Source: Meconema thalassinum
Lineage: Eukaryota; Arthropoda; Insecta; Orthoptera; Tettigoniidae
Length of the DNA: 64,000 nt
Reading direction: 5' to 3'
Assembly (NCBI GenBank): GCA_946902985.2
Contig: OX336399.1
Coordinates: forward strand, 162,794,911-162,858,910
Positions 20,711 through 32,133 of the stretch are shown one piece after another; the stretch's first letter is position 1; each line of letters opens with the position of its first letter. Position numbers and translations under genes: made by a program. The notes under the pieces were generated by a model that was given only the letters and a program-made list of their open reading frames with translations, was not told the DNA's origin and did not search any database.

Positions 20711-21326
20711 AGGGCCGTTTTTTTAAATTAACCGAACATTTTATTTAGAAACCACATTTATTTTTAGGTTTTACATACCTTCCTCTATTTTTCTACATAG
20801 TTGCCTTGTTTATTTAGGCACTTGTCATACCTTAAAATTAAGTTCTGAAATCCCTCTGCATAAAAGTTTGCCTGCTCTGGCAACCAAGAATTGACGGCTG
20901 TTTTCACTTCTTCGGGGTTTGTTTGGGTTTGACCTTGAGAGGAGAGGTTGAATGTCGCCATTCCATTGACTGTTGCTTGGTTTCAGGGGTGGAATGGGAT
21001 ACCTATGTTTCATCTCCTGTGATGATTCGACTCAACAGTCATCCGCTTCTTGCTCCGAGCGATTTCCACTTTTTTTCGCGGCTGAAACGTCATTGTGGTG
21101 GGAAGCGCTTCGCCGACGATGAAGAAGTGAAAATAGCCGTGAATTCTTGGTTGTCAGAGCAGGCGGCAAACTTTTATGCAGAGGGATTTCAGAACTTGGT
21201 TTTAAGGTATGACAAGTGCCTAAATAAACAAGGCAACTATGTAGAAAAATAGAAGAAGGTATGTAAAACCTAAAAATAAATGTGGTTTCAAAATAAGATG
21301 TTTGGTTAATTTAAAAAACAGCCCTC
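20711..21326. mobile_element. fold-back mariner element (head-to-head arms)
   Basis: The ends AGGGC(C/T)GTTTTTTAAATT are inverted repeats extending ~220 bp into each arm. Both arms encode the C-terminus of a DD34D-type mariner transposase in opposite directions (QANFYAEGFQNL...YDKCLNKQGNYVEK-stop). The left (minus) arm also has the DET catalytic region (RIITGDET, then a stop) fused by deletion to the C-terminus. The right (plus) arm starts at LLAPSDFHFFSRLKRH. Neither arm encodes a whole transposase. Confidence 0.8.
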
Positions 21327-21561
21327 GTAATTATGGAGCTGGAAACAAGCGATGTTTGGTTAAACGAATAAATTGAAACGAATCGAAACAATTAATCGAT
21401 TATTCGACTGACTTTTCAATCGACTAACTGAATAATAGATTAATCGGCTATCTGAAGAAAAGATGATAAGAGGTAAGAAAAGAACGAAATGATATGAGAA
21501 GGACCATCTGTCAATAGAATGTAAGTTAATATTTGGGTACACTGTACTGGCTTCCGTTATA

Positions 21562-22786
21562 CAGTGAGTCCGGGAATGTTCTCCGAAGCGCCTACATGCG
21601 TCTGCGAGAGCTAGCTACAGCAGTTACGTTGCTACCACGTCTGCCGCTTGCATCATCTCTACTTAGTATAAAACAAAGTCCCCGATTCTTGGATGTTACG
21701 GGTAAACTCGAGAACCACTGGATGGATTTTGATGCGGTTTTCACCATTCTGTAAAGGATATATCGAGGATGATTTCTGTAGAATATAATTTATTTATGAT
21801 CAAAGGAAGCCGAGCAGTAACGATTTTAGTGGAAAAGTCGATTAAAAAAACCTGGCGTCCGAGTGCTTTGTAAGCTTGCGCTGGACAAACCGTTAAAAAT
21901 ATCTAAATACTATGAGTGTAAGAATTGTTCAGCATGAAAAGTTCTACAAAAATGTCTGCGAGAGCATATGTCTATCTTCAATACATCGCCCACTAAAAGT
22001 GTTCTTACGTTTTAATTTCTTCCAACCATGTCCATTCAACTACTGAGGTGACAGTTTATAAGCTAGCTAAGGGCGAGTCTATCATCCTTGTAACAAATAA
22101 ACAGTAAACTTTGTACTTACCACAGCCATTCATAACAGATGCTGGAACCATTCACAGTACATCACTCTTTTTCCGTAATTTTTAATTCATGAACCACGGT
22201 AACATTATAAGGGAACAACTGAAGCTTTTCTCTTACAGCTTTATGTGCTGTCGACTTGGAGATTCCTGTTTGTTGAGCTAATATTCGTGTTGATTTACTT
22301 GGACTACGCAGCATTATTTCGGAGATTTCACCAAGTTTTTCGTCTGTTTAAAGCGTAGGCCTGTCTGATACCGGTACATCGTGAACTGAACCAGTCACAC
22401 GAAATTTACTTACGAAATCCCGAACGGTATCACGGTTTGGACACTTTGAATTAGGAAACCTCACCTGAAATCTTAATTTTACATTTTCTGTAAACCGATT
22501 GCCTTCGCGAAGAACGTATTCCACCAAAAAAAACCTCTCTCTTCAGTAGTAAACATTACCGCCTGTATATTGTTGCACTCTTCCAATAATAATCTAATCT
22601 GAACGCTCGCTGACTGCAATATACACTGAAGACATGCAGGCTCGCGCGCTTATCGTGATGCACATCGACAGCTCACACGGGGGAGTCCCGCTTTGAAGGA
22701 CACAGTGCAGTGCAGCCAAATAAACTCATGACTCAACCACTCACAGCTGCACGTACCCACTGCGGAGAACATTCTCGGGTGCCCTG
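21562..22786 (-). mobile_element. mariner-like element, internally deleted
   Basis: Ends CAGTGAGTCCGGGAATG (left) and CAGGGCACCCGAGAATG (right, reversed) continue as GTTCTCCG on both sides, between TA at 21560-21561 and 22787-22788. Only the N-terminal DNA-binding part of a transposase remains inside. Confidence 0.7.
22162..22556 (-). pseudogene. mariner-like transposase N-terminal fragment
   Basis: From ATG at 22556: MFTTEER, a frameshift in an A-run, EYVLREGNRFTENVKLRFQV, a stop, then LGEISEIMLRSPSKSTRILA, QQTGISKSTAHKAVREKL and a stop at 22162. These are the two helix-turn-helix units of a DD41D-type mariner transposase. The catalytic part is deleted. Confidence 0.65.
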
Positions 22787-22925
22787 TATTATAACTTCTT
22801 CAGCAGACAGCATATGAAATGAAAGAAGTTACATAATAGAGTAATTTTATAAAAAGTATGAGTTCAAAAGATATTTTCAAAACGTTAACTATCTAGCCTA
22901 ATTGCAAATCAAATATGTTACAACA

Positions 22926-23693
22926 ATGAAAGAACACATTCTTCAAAAGACAGCCTGTAGTAGAAATGTCAATGATATGGAACTGATGTAGTGGTTCATT
23001 GAAAACATTTTTGAGGTTGGGATGAATTGTGATCTTATGCTTATGTAGGAATAAATGGCTTTATGATATGTTACAGTGATAATAGTCCAAAAAACTAGAG
23101 AAGCTCTAGATGAATCCATCTATATACAATCGCCTAACCTAGTAGCGACCAATGGTTTAGTTCAGACAATTGTGTGACCTAGGAGTGACCAGTGATTTCG
23201 TTCATCCGTAGCTTCTCAAGTTTTTTGGACTAACTATTATTCCTACATAAGCATGAAAAATGAAAATCCACAGCCTGCTTCCAGTCTCCGACCAAGTCAG
23301 GAATGGAATGAATGAAGCCCCCATCTAGCAGCGAGGATATGAACTGTGCCGGCTGCCGAGGCCTGACGCACTCCTCTGGGGCAATGATTAAATGAATGAC
23401 AAATGAAATGATAGTGGAGAGTGTTGCTGGAATGAAATTTTGACAGGGAAAACCGGAGTACCCGGAGAAAAACCTGTCTGCCTCCGTTTTGTCAAGCACA
23501 GATCTCACATGAAGTGACCGGGATTTGAACCACGGACCCAGCGGTGAGAGGCCGGCGTGCTGCCGCCTAAGCCACGGAGGCTTCCATACATAAGCATAAG
23601 ATCACAATTCATCCCAACCTCAATTCATGAATCAGTTCCATATCATTGACATTTCCACTACGGGCTGTCTTTTGAAAAACTTGTTCTTTCATA
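22926..23693. repeat. fold-back (inverted) repeat interrupted by SINE B
   Basis: The left arm from 22926 (ATGAAAGAAC..., CAATGATATGGAACTGAT, GAGGTTGGGATGAATTGTG) is repeated inverted at 23598-23693. Inner arms (AATAGTCCAAAAAACT near 23090, inverted near 23220) continue the hairpin. The right arm is split by the SINE at 23255-23586. It has no coding capacity and its class is unknown. Confidence 0.75.
23255..23586 (-). mobile_element. SINE family B, full length
   Basis: Minus-strand copy with 11-bp duplications TACATAAGCAT at 23244-23254 and 23587-23597, inside the right arm of the fold-back repeat. Confidence 0.9.
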
Positions 23694-24951
23694 ATTAAGT
23701 TAAAGAAATATGTAACAGATCTGATTTTTAATTTTTAGAATATTTTTAATAATTTTAGATAGGCTTAGTTAATGTTGTTGATTTTTTAAAACTCAAATAT
23801 TACATTTTATTGGCTTAAGGTATCTTTTCCTATTTCATTATAAGAAAATAAGTTTAAATGAGAGGTCATCACTTAAGTTGAGTCACGTTTATTTTCGGAC
23901 ACCCAAGTGGTGTCAATTTCGAAGATTTGCATTAAGACACGCGAGTTTACTTAACACAGAGAAGGTACCCAACTTTTCCCAGATTATCTTCATTCTTAAG
24001 ATCACAGTCGTAATGTACTGTAGTTTCATTTCTAAATCAGTGTGAAGTTTGAAAAATATATGTTTGTATAGTGCGTTAGGGTGCAAATAGACAAAACTTG
24101 CTTCATGAATTGATCTGCTTTTGTAAGGTGTAGTATGTACAGTAGGTCCTATACCTTTGATACAACCATTATCTGGATTCTTGTTCATTGTAGAGGCAGT
24201 TATTAATGTAGTTGTAATGTAAGAGAACAAGACATGTTTGACTGATCGGCTTTTATTTTGTTCTATTATATATATTTTATTACAGCAGTAAATACTGTAC
24301 ATATTGTGAGATAAAAAGTTTGTTAGTTTAAATAATATATCCCAACTAATAAATGGACAGAATATTATATTAAATTTAGTATGAAAAGGTTGGGAAGATG
24401 TTGTAAAAGGACGACTTGATTTTGTAACCTTGCATTATCCAAGCCAAAAATTATTTTATAACCATGGTAAAATTATTACCTTGATTGAAAATTTAAATTT
24501 GTGATGTGCTGTATATTAACTCATATAAAAAGAACTTTAAGGTGCTGCATTTTATTGACTAAATTTGACCAGTTATTTAGAGCAGCAATTAACAGCTCTT
24601 TGTGTATAAAAGCAGCCTTAAAATTTCATTTCAATGAATTAAATTTCTACAAATCCCACCGAAATGTGTGAAAATATAATTTCACTTTTTGAATATGGTA
24701 AGTTATTTAATTAAAAGATTTCTATGGAAATATGTAAATTGTGAATGTTTTCTTAATTGAGAGATAACTTAAATATTTGTCAAAAATGTTAAAAGAATAA
24801 ATAAAAACTCAAATTTTGCTGTATGTTTAAAACTACTTTGCAAGACTTTGTGCCGATTATGCAGTTATCCCATCTTACATATCCTTGATGTAGGAACATC
24901 TAGAAGTGTTTTGGAAATTCACTGGAATTATTTATTTGTCCACATCAGTTG
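23694..24951. other. AT-rich intergenic, nothing recognised
   Basis: Long AT-rich stretch. A 129-codon minus-strand open frame (23913-24302) has no recognised motif and AT-rich composition like its surroundings, so it is not called a gene. Confidence 0.4.
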
Positions 24952-24953
24952 TA

Positions 24954-26049
24954 CAGGGTGATTATCTATGTAGTTTACAACTTCAATAATGTGTAATTAT
25001 TTATTGGAACCACTTACAGACTTGGTTTATATGTCATTATATAGCAAAACACTTCAAGTTTTTTTTGACAAATCCATTACGGCTCAATACAGTATGTGCA
25101 CCATTTGTCATCCTGGACACATCCAAACGGAAGTTGATTTCCCGCCACATATGAACCAGCATTTCCGAGGTAACAGAGGCGATGGCTGTTGTCATGCGAT
25201 GTCTCCGTTCATCAAGATTTGCAGGTAGGAGAGGTATGTACACCCTATCTTTCACAAAGCCCCACAGAAAGAAGACCAGTGGTGTGTAATCTGGGGACCG
25301 TGGCGGCCAGGTAATTGTTTCTCTCGAAACAGCGCAGATAACGTTCACTTTGGGGCTGTCATGTGATGCCCATGTGGTTTTTCCATGCCCCAAATACGAC
25401 AATTGTGTTGACTCGGCCAGAAAGGTGCAACGTTGATTCATCGCTGAAGACCACATTGTTCAAGAATGACTCATCACGGCTGATGCGATCCATCATTTCA
25501 ACACGTAATTCATGTCGGGTATGTTTATCCACTTCACTTTGTGCTTGAACCAAGGGCAATCAGCATGCTTTCATGGCCAAATGTCGACGCAACACCCGCC
25601 AAACAGTGGTCTGAGGGATACCAGTTTCGATTTTTCCAGACTGTGGACGAACCTCTCCCTAACTGTTTCCACCACATCGCCAGTCACAGGTGCGCGGCCT
25701 GGCGCCTTTGTGTGTAGCACTGAACAACCTGTTTCGGTAAATGTCTGGTGCTATTTGTACACTGTTGGTCTGCTGGGTGGGTCTTTGCCAAATTCTGTGT
25801 GAAACCTCCGCTGTATACTCGTTGCTGACTTGGTTTCTTCAAACCAGAACACGCACTTCGCTCTTTCCGCTCCAGTGAAAGACGCCATTTCCAACAAGTG
25901 ACAGGTGGCGCTCGTGGCGGACAACTGTGCAATTACAAACTACGTGAGTCAAAACTTGAAGTGTTTTGCAATATAAACAAAGTCTGTAAGTGGTTCCAAT
26001 AAATAATTACACATTATTGAAGTTGTAAACTACATAGAGAATCACCCTG
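24954..26049 (-). mobile_element. mariner-like DD41D-group element, internally deleted
   Basis: Inverted repeats of ~105 bp start CAGGGTGATT(A/C)TCTATGTAG at both ends, between TA at 24952-24953 and 26050-26051. The transposase gene inside is deleted and frameshifted. Confidence 0.88.
25070..25888 (-). pseudogene. defective DD41D-group transposase
   Basis: From ATG 25888 the frame reads MASFTGAERAKCVFWFEETK with a helix-turn-helix region, a stop soon after, then VTGDVVETVRERF. The first catalytic Asp is in NNVVFSDESTLHLSG. The chain then jumps from DSPKVNVICAVSRE to ITWPPRSPDYTPLVFFLWG: the segment with the second Asp is deleted, and the third Asp of the usual TPLDFFLWG motif is Val. It cannot be catalytic. 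Confidence 0.8.
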
Positions 26050-26051
26050 TA

Positions 26052-26845
26052 TTTTGATTTCAGTCCATTTCCATTCCCATCAAGATTTCGTTTTTTTTGT
26101 TGTTGTCCATTTTAGATTTGACAATTTTGTCCTATATCAGGAAAATATGGAATATCAAAATTCCAAAGCAACTTATATTCTCTGGATCATAAAAAATGTT
26201 CTATAGTAATCAACATTTAAGTTTATTTGATTATTTTCATGTTTTCCAATATATTAGGTTAATATAAACTATTTTTTTGTATTCGAATAGAACCGTGCCC
26301 GTTTGTGTATATTAATAAAGTATATAACTTTAGGTTTGTTCACGAGAGAATCTGTGGTAAACATTTAAATTTATTTAATGTCCACTTACAAAATTTGTAA
26401 GGTTACAGAAGATTAATCATACATGTGAGTATATGTATTGTTATTTTTGAGTTGTCCTTTTTTCCTTGAACACTGTAGATTGATGCAGTTCATCTTTGTA
26501 AATGAGATACTATAATTATTGTTAGTGCCAATTTGTATGAATATTGATTTGAGTGTAAGATGTGTGTTTTAATGTTTGTGACTGTGATAATAAACAAATT
26601 GAAAATTATTCATAATATTTTGTTGAATTCATTTTTAGCATCCATTGTGAAGAAAGTCATTGTTCATGAAGCAAACCTACAAGTTGGTAAACTAAAGGTA
26701 GCTTTGACGCCATTTTTCAGTGCTGCCATATTGATAATTGATATTACAGTACAACCTTCCAGTCGGTCCACATAAAATAATCCGAATTACTGGGACATTC
26801 GAAAACTAACCTGAAAAAAATTAAATCAGTCATATTTGAGACTGA
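26052..26845. other. AT-rich intergenic, nothing firmly recognised
   Basis: An AG-bounded open stretch at about 26637-26699 (SIVKKVIVHEANLQVG) could be a small exon but has no supporting partner. Confidence 0.3.
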
Positions 26846-26932
26846 TTAGCCTTTCAGCGTCCAGTCCAATCTAGTCTGCAAGCCTCTGCGAACAATTCGC
26901 CTCCATGATCCCCTATTAGCAATTAGCACTGC
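26846..26932 (-). pseudogene. LINE C-terminal end, segment 1
   Basis: Minus strand reads AVLIANRGSWRRIVRRGLQ...DWTLKG-stop, the C-terminal end of an RTE-like LINE. It continues beyond the inserted SINE A at 27439-27740. Confidence 0.7.
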
Positions 26933-26944
26933 AACCTCCTCTGC

Positions 26945-27426
26945 AGCGGTTTCGGTGGCGTAGTTAGTAGCATGCAGAGCGTCTATGCCCAAGATCGCGG
27001 GTTCAAACCCGGCCGAAGTCGTCGGATTTTTTAAGAGCCTTAAAAAGGGGAAGTAAAGCCGGGGGTCCCATGTAATAGATTTATGGTATGAAAGAGAACC
27101 TTCCACTAACTACACTTGTGGAAGCTAAAATTTGTAGGTTAGTTTGATAACGCTATATTAGTTCCAACGTTCGCCACCAGGGGCTGACCGATGTCATTTA
27201 GTAGCCATGTCCGCAGCTAGGTGTCGTGGATGGTAGCATTTGGTGGCAGAAGTAGGAACTACTTTAAAGTATTTTCTGCAGTCCTTCTACCTGAATCGCA
27301 GATAACACACACTAATACAGCCACCACAATTAACACCGGTTATCAGACAGATTCTACACACACCCAAAGTACACGGGGCTACATGACCGCGTTGTCGCAG
27401 CCCCTAAACTAAGGAAACAACCAACT
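26945..27426 (+). mobile_element. SINE family A, full length, inserted in a LINE fragment
   Basis: Complete family A copy with perfect 12-bp duplications AACCTCCTCTGC at 26933-26944 and 27427-27438. Removing it joins the LINE frame on either side. Confidence 0.92.
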
Positions 27427-27438
27427 AACCTCCTCTGC

Positions 27439-27740
27439 TTGTACACCTCTCACTTTGAGATCGTTCAACACTGAGTCTAACCATCGTCACCTAGGTCTAC
27501 CTCTACTTCTCTTACCCTCTACTGCCGAACTCATTAACCTTTCAGGTAATCTTTCCTCCCCCATCCTCATCACATGAGTCGGCTCATAGGAACACCTTCA
27601 TCTAGCATGTTTATTTCTAACTTAGCCTTTATATCATTACGAGTAACCTCCTGCCATTGCTCCCATCTATTTGTCCCAGCGATCATTCGTGCTACCCTCA
27701 TATCAGTTACCTCTAGCTTTTGTATCAGATATCCTAACTA
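27439..27740 (-). pseudogene. LINE C-terminal part, segment 2
   Basis: Minus strand reads GYLIQKLEVTDMRVARMIAG, then after a frameshift EERLPERLMSSAVEGKRSRG, RPR, a stop, RWLDSVLNDLKVRGVQAEE. This is the G-R-P-R C-terminal region of an RTE-type LINE, decayed by stops and at least one frameshift. Confidence 0.7.
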
Positions 27741-27998
27741 AGGGATGACAAGTTTCGCTCGTCAAGCGAGTATCATCAGATCCAAATCTATGTGAGACAA
27801 TAGCTCTACAAAACACTACCAAACCTACAAATACACCCTCTAACAGTCACTAAAGCCCTACGCGTATGCAGATATCGGTAAAAATGTTTCCCATACTGAT
27901 AGCGGATAATGTTTGGAGAAAATTTGCGGATAGTTTTAAGAAACCAATCCGAACTTGTTTAATATTATTAAGACTGGATGTTTATGACATATCATATT

Positions 27999-28075
27999 TT
28001 TACTTATAAGTATTGATTGGGCGGAGTTAATAGCAACATCTTAATCAAATCTAGAATTGCCAACATGTACCTTAA
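27999..28075 (+). repeat. partial 135-bp satellite monomer (left end of array)
   Basis: TATAAGTATTGATTGGGCGG to CCTTAA matches the first ~75 bp of the satellite unit. The unit resumes in phase at 32134 after the TTAA element. Confidence 0.85.
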
Positions 28076-28791
28076 GGGAGGCTGGGACTGAGTTTCTGGT
28101 GAAAAAAGGAAAAATTATCGATTTTTCAATTTGTGCATATTATTGTACGCCGGACTCCTGCGGATCATTTGCCGGTGGTATTTTTCGGGTTCAGCCAAAT
28201 TTTAAGTACTAGCGTGACATTTAAATGTCCGGTTGAGTGCTGGGGAAACACCCCATCCACTAGCTTTAACGCAACAATGCCCATCTTCAAATTGCCCCCA
28301 GAGCTACTATCAAGTGAGTTGACGAGGTAACAATACTACGGTAACTATAGAAATGCCAATTACGTAACGTGTTTCTTCTGTGTTCAGTTTTATTTATATA
28401 ACTGGCGTATTATTAGTTTAGCCTTCAACAATGATTTATTTACTAAACTGTGTTTTTTTCATATATACATTTTCAGGTATTTAAAATGTTCCAGCTGAAC
28501 CAATTTGGTTTCAAATTCCATGAGAATTTCATGGGTTGTTAATACTTATATTTTCTTGATATTAACAGAAGGAATCATTTATAATGTTGATACTTTAAAA
28601 GATAGTAGCCTTCAAAGGGGTATTTTTTATCATAATTTGAGAAAAACATCAACACATAAAACATTTTCTCCTCACATTCATGGAATACATATGCAGACTT
28701 TCTCTCTGTTAAAATTCTTTTCATACCTTGAAGAGCCTGTACACCAGTTTTCAATGTGATATTTGAAGTAACAGTTCAGCTGGAGTTTTTT

Positions 28792-31700
28792 TATGCTTCA
28801 TCATCATCATCTTGCACAGTTTCCAGCCACTGGCCGGGTCTGTTTGGAACACAAGCCTCTCCAACGTCTTCTGTCTTCCCACCATCTCTCAGCCTCCACC
28901 CTTGTCCAGTCTTCTCCTCTCTTCTTCATGCTTTCTTCCACCCCCTTCAGCCACCTGTCTCTCGGTCTTCCTCTCGGTCTCTTTCCTTCCCACTTCGTCT
29001 CGTGTATCCTCCTGGGTATCCTCTTCTCCTCCATTCGTTTTACATGTCCATACCATCTAAGTCTAGACTTCTCTATACCATCCTGTAATGGTTCCTCCTT
29101 CATTAATTCTCTGGTCCTCTCATTTCTTATTCTGTCCATCTTTGTAGCTCCAATACTGCTTCTCAAGAACCTCATCTCACTGGCCTGTATTTTGCTCTTC
29201 TCCCTTCCTTTCATAACCCAGGTCTCCGAGGCATACGTCAGGATAGGGACATAGTACGTCCGATATATGATCTTTTTGCTGTTCTGAGGGACATCCTTGC
29301 TCCATAACATGCTTCTCACACTCCTCCGAAATGCTTCTGCCTGCCTCCCCCGCTCATTTATTTCTCTATCGTTTCTTCCATTCTCTTGTATCAGGCTTCC
29401 CAGATACTTGAAACTCTCCACTTTCTTCAGCTGTTCCCCACCAATTGTTATTCCCGTTGTGGTTCTTTCCTTCTTCCTTGTTGTGATCACCATCTCACTC
29501 TTATTTATGCTAAATTTCATCCCATATCCTTGTATTATTCCTTCCCACACGTCCAACTGTTCCTGTACCTCCTCCTCCTTGTTTCCCCAAATCATCAAAT
29601 CATCTGCAAACACCATTGCTTTCATCTTTCCTTCCCCAATTACTTGTGTCACTCGGGTCATTATGTCATCCATCACCACAATGAAAAGTAACGGTGACAG
29701 TGCACTTCCTTGTTTCAGGCCGTTTCTCTGTTCCAACCAGTCTGATCTCTCTCCTCCCACTTTCACACAGCTCACGCTTCCCTTGTACATCTCCTTCATC
29801 CTCTTTATAGTCCATTTCTCTACTCCTCTATCCTCCAGGGACTTCCATACTTTGTTTCTGCATACACTGTCATATGCTTTCTCAATGTCCAGGAAGGCCA
29901 TCAGTAGATCTGTTCCATACTCATAGTGCTGTTCTTGTAACTGCCTTACAGCAAAAATCAAATCCACTGTGGACCTTCCTGCTCAGAAGCCATGTTGTTC
30001 TTCCCTCATCCCTCCTTCTATCCTTGTCCTAATTCTCTTTTCCAAAACTTTCTCGAAGATCTTTGCACAATGACTCATCAGTGTTATTCCCCGATAGTTT
30101 CTGCAATCTGTTCTACTACCTTTCTTGAAGATCGGGACAATTATTCCTTTTTTCCAGTCCTCTGGGGTCTTCCTTTCCTTCCATGCTGTCCTCATCACTC
30201 GGTACAACCACTGTATCCCCTCCTCTCCTGCTGCTCTCACCATCTCCACACTCAACTCATCCACACCCGGTGCCTTCCCTCCTTTCATCTTGTTCACTGC
30301 ATCTTCCACTTCTTTCCATGTTAAGTCCTTTTCTGTTTGCAGTTCATCTTCCTCTTCCCCGATTTCTTCCTCCTCACCATCTTTTCCATTTGGGTTCAGA
30401 AGTTCTTCAAAATATTCTTTCCACATTTTCTTCAGTTCTTCCCTATTTTCTATCTCTTGTCCCCTTTTGTTCACCATTCTAACATAATCCGTAGGATCCT
30501 TCCGCCTCTTAGTTTTTACCATCCCATACAGGACCTTTTTTGTACCTTCACTATCCTCCTTCATCATCTTTGTCCACTCTTCCATCCACTTTCTTCTCTC
30601 CTCAGCCACTACTCTCTTCGTCTCCTTCTTTCTTTCCTGGTACTCTTCCCTTGTCTCTACCGTCCTATTTTGGTACCACCTCCTAAATGCTCTATTCTTT
30701 TCCCTTACTATATCTTTTGTCTTCTCATTCCACCATGGTGTTTCCTTCCACCTCTTCTTACAACTTGTCCTCCCACATACTGCTTCTGCTGCACCTACTA
30801 GTTTCTTCTTAAATCTAGCCCATTCCTCTTCCACCCCTCTTTCTTCATCTGTTGGAATCCCTTCCTTTACCATTTTGAGGTACTCGACCCTTCTATCCCC
30901 TTCTTTCAGTTTCCATATCCTTATACGTCTTTCCTGGTTCTCAGTCCCTTTCTTCTCCTTACTCCCTCTCAGGTTCATTACCAGCAATCGATGGTCGCTA
31001 TCCAGGTTCTCCGATGGTATAACCTTGATGTCCGTGATGTTCTTATTTAGTTCTTTCTCATAGAGTATATAGTCGACCACCGACTTCCTGGTCAAGTCAT
31101 CACTGTACCATGTGATTGTGTGGCTCTCTCTTTTCTTAAACCAGGAGTTCCCAACTAGCAGGCTGTTCCTCTGGCAGAAGTCCAACAGTCTCTTTCCTGC
31201 CTCATTTCTTCCGCCCCAACCCTCTGGTCCTAGAACACTCTCATAACCTTGTCTTTCACTTCCTACATGGGCATTGATATCCCCCATAACAATCATATTT
31301 CTTCCGACCAGCTGCTTCTGCAATTCCTCTTCAAACTCCTCCTTCTCTTCAGAGGCGCAGCCTACTTGTGGGGCATACACTTGCACTATTTCTATGGTCT
31401 CTCCCCTCAGTGCTACTTTCACTTTCATCATTCTATCACTTATTCTTCTCACTTCTTCTTTTAAACCATCTCGTACTACTACTCCCACTCCATTCCTCTT
31501 TCCCTCTTCATTCCCACTCCAGTACAGTCTATAGCCTTTTCTCAGTTCTCTCCTTCCTTCCCCTTTCCACTTTGTTTCTGCCAATCCCAATAAATCCAAC
31601 TTCCTTCTTTCCATCATATCCACTATCTCCTCCACCTTCCCCGTCAGCGTTCTTAGGTTTAAAGTTCCAAATCTTAGTCCGTGTGTAAAGCCGTGTCGTC

Positions 31701-31970
31701 TATTAAATTCATCCTGTCCGAGGCTCGTTCCATTTTTGAAAGCATTTGGTATCATCCACTACTGGCTTGCTGGGCCTATCGTAGCTTCACCAGAGCCCCG
31801 TTAGCCGTCACTTTTCAGGGTTCCTGTAGGACCTTCACAGCTACCGTAACGGTCCCGGGGCACACGAAGTCCCCACTGTACTTCGCCCCTACAGGTGATC
31901 CCCTACTTTGTGCCGTTGCCCGTCTCCCACGACGTGGTCGAGGGGTTGGACTTATGGGAGACTTATCGAT
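28792..31970 (-). mobile_element. RTE-clade LINE, nearly full length
   Basis: One long minus-strand frame (28807-31755) with endonuclease and reverse transcriptase, ~215 bp of GC-rich 5' sequence, and a 3' end in which the stop codon runs into a (TGA)n tail. That layout (single ORF, very short 3' UTR, trinucleotide tail) is typical of RTE elements. No clear target duplication was identified. Confidence 0.85.
28807..31755 (-). pseudogene. RTE LINE endonuclease-reverse transcriptase with one in-frame stop
   Basis: The frame is 983 codons including the final stop. Residues 25-260 form an APE-type endonuclease: LNLRTLTGK, AETKWKG (E60), MGDINAH (D159), SDHR (253-256). The reverse transcriptase follows with YRGITLMSHCAKIFEKV, FLDIEKAYDS (D623), NGLKQGSALSPLLF and FADD (716-719), then the GKRPRGRPRDRW C-terminus. 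The only defect seen is TGA at 29980-29982, between EEQHGF and AGRSTVD, where Arg is usual; a CGA-to-TGA change explains it. It would nick target DNA and copy its RNA in place. Confidence 0.88.
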
Positions 31971-32133
31971 TTAAAAAAAATTAAATTGTAAGTGTTTATT
32001 TCTCAGAACGTTATGTTGCTATTTTCCTGAAAAATGATATATGGCCTTATTTCACCATCAGGAGACCACAAATCAAATTTCATTCAATTCTATCAATAAT
32101 TACTATTTTTCATAAATTCAGTCCCAGCCTCCC

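Larger units (their letters stand above)
28076..32133. mobile_element. TTAA-target DNA transposon carrying an RTE LINE
   Basis: 16-bp inverted repeats GGGAGGCTGGGACTGA (28076-28091; reversed at 32118-32133) are flanked by TTAA (28072-28075 and 32134-32137), and the satellite reads through in phase outside. TTAA targets are typical of piggyBac-type elements, but the end sequence differs from the element at 7204. Without the LINE (about 28792-31970) only ~880 bp remain, with no transposase recognised. Confidence 0.8.

Noticed and set aside
26560..26775. Possible small host exon
   Set aside because: Only a weak acceptor-like AG supports it; AT-rich surroundings give such frames often.
28793..31974. 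Many long plus-strand open frames rich in Leu, Ser, Pro and Phe across this interval
   Set aside because: They are antisense to the purine-rich RTE LINE frame; the composition comes from the reverse complement and no family motif appears.
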